NCBI GenBank assembly: GCA_900770215.1 | Contig: CAAGJW010000025.1 | Span: forward strand, 1 to 6,310 | Length of the DNA stretch: 6,310 bases | Reading direction: 5' to 3' | From: Bacteroidales bacterium | GTDB taxonomy: Bacteria; Bacteroidota; Bacteroidia; Bacteroidales; Muribaculaceae | Shown here: positions 6,296-6,310 of the stretch, piece after piece | Position numbering within the stretch: the stretch's first letter is position 1 | Layout: the number at the start of each line of letters is the position of its first letter | The notes under the pieces: generated by a model | Seen by the model: only the letters and a program-made list of their open reading frames with translations | Databases searched by the model: none | What the model was told of the DNA's origin: nothing | Translations under genes and position numbers: made by a program

Positions 6296-6310
6296 AGGGT
6301 GGGGCGGACC
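6272..6310 (+). repeat. Structured repeat, copy C (cut by window end)
   Basis: It begins TCTGCC, as copy B does, then has box 1 at 6274-6295 (2 nt shorter than in A and B, with CTACGGGGCTTGCC conserved), then GGGTGGGGCGGACC, which could be the start of hairpin I. The rest lies outside the window. Box 2 (TGCAGGGGTT) starts 42 and 44 nt after box 1 in A and B, so it would be expected just past the right edge. Confidence 0.6.

Larger units (their letters stand above)
5809..6310. other. GC-rich structured non-coding region
   Basis: This 502-bp stretch after the regulator has no credible gene. The open frames are arginine/proline/alanine-rich, lack family motifs and run through inverted repeats. 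Unlike the AT-rich intergenic DNA elsewhere in the window, it is GC-rich. It begins with TGCCATGGCA (a 10-nt palindrome at 5845-5854) overlapping a TGGCA/TGCCA hairpin (5850-5863), and then holds repeat copies A, B and C listed separately. No canonical terminator with a T run follows the regulator stop codon. The region continues past the right edge. Confidence 0.75.

Noticed and set aside
5809..6310. CRISPR array
   Set aside because: The repeats alternate in orientation, are about 110 nt long and have no regular direct-repeat/spacer pattern; no cas gene is present.

Overview
The window looks like chromosomal DNA of a member of the Bacteroidales, probably a gut or oral Muribaculaceae- or Prevotellaceae-type organism; I cannot fix the genus. 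The evidence is a Spi-propeptide/C10 cysteine protease with a Bacteroidetes-style C-terminal tail, a TPR/transmembrane/AraC regulator of a type common in that phylum, promoter -7 boxes of the form TAnnTTTG, and start codons preceded by A/T-rich DNA with no Shine-Dalgarno sequence. Coding DNA is GC-rich, while the intergenic DNA on the left and in the middle is AT-rich.

Layout, left to right. Positions 1-260 hold no gene. They carry a leftward promoter-like box (134-141) and a leader with a duplicated motif, presumably serving a gene beyond the left edge. A strong leftward terminator (261-303) closes the large minus-strand gene at 333-3692. That gene encodes a secreted C10-family (streptopain/interpain-like) cysteine protease of 1119 residues. 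A 325-bp AT-rich divergent intergenic region (3693-4017) holds one candidate -7 box for each direction and an (AT)7 tract. On the plus strand, 4018-5808 encodes a 596-residue one-piece membrane regulator: signal sequence, probably periplasmic TPR-like sensor, one transmembrane helix, coiled coil and cytoplasmic AraC-type DNA-binding domain. The divergent arrangement suggests, but does not prove, that it controls the protease.

Positions 5809-6310 contain no credible gene but, unlike the other intergenic DNA, are GC-rich and packed with hairpins. They hold two inverted copies (A, 5868-5974, plus; B, 6112-6226, minus) of a roughly 110-nt element, and the start of a third (C, 6272 to the window end, plus). 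The copies share conserved boxes in the same order. The hairpins between boxes occupy the same places but have different, still complementary stem sequences. This alternating array of structured repeats is the least explained and most interesting part of the window; I do not recognise it as a named family.
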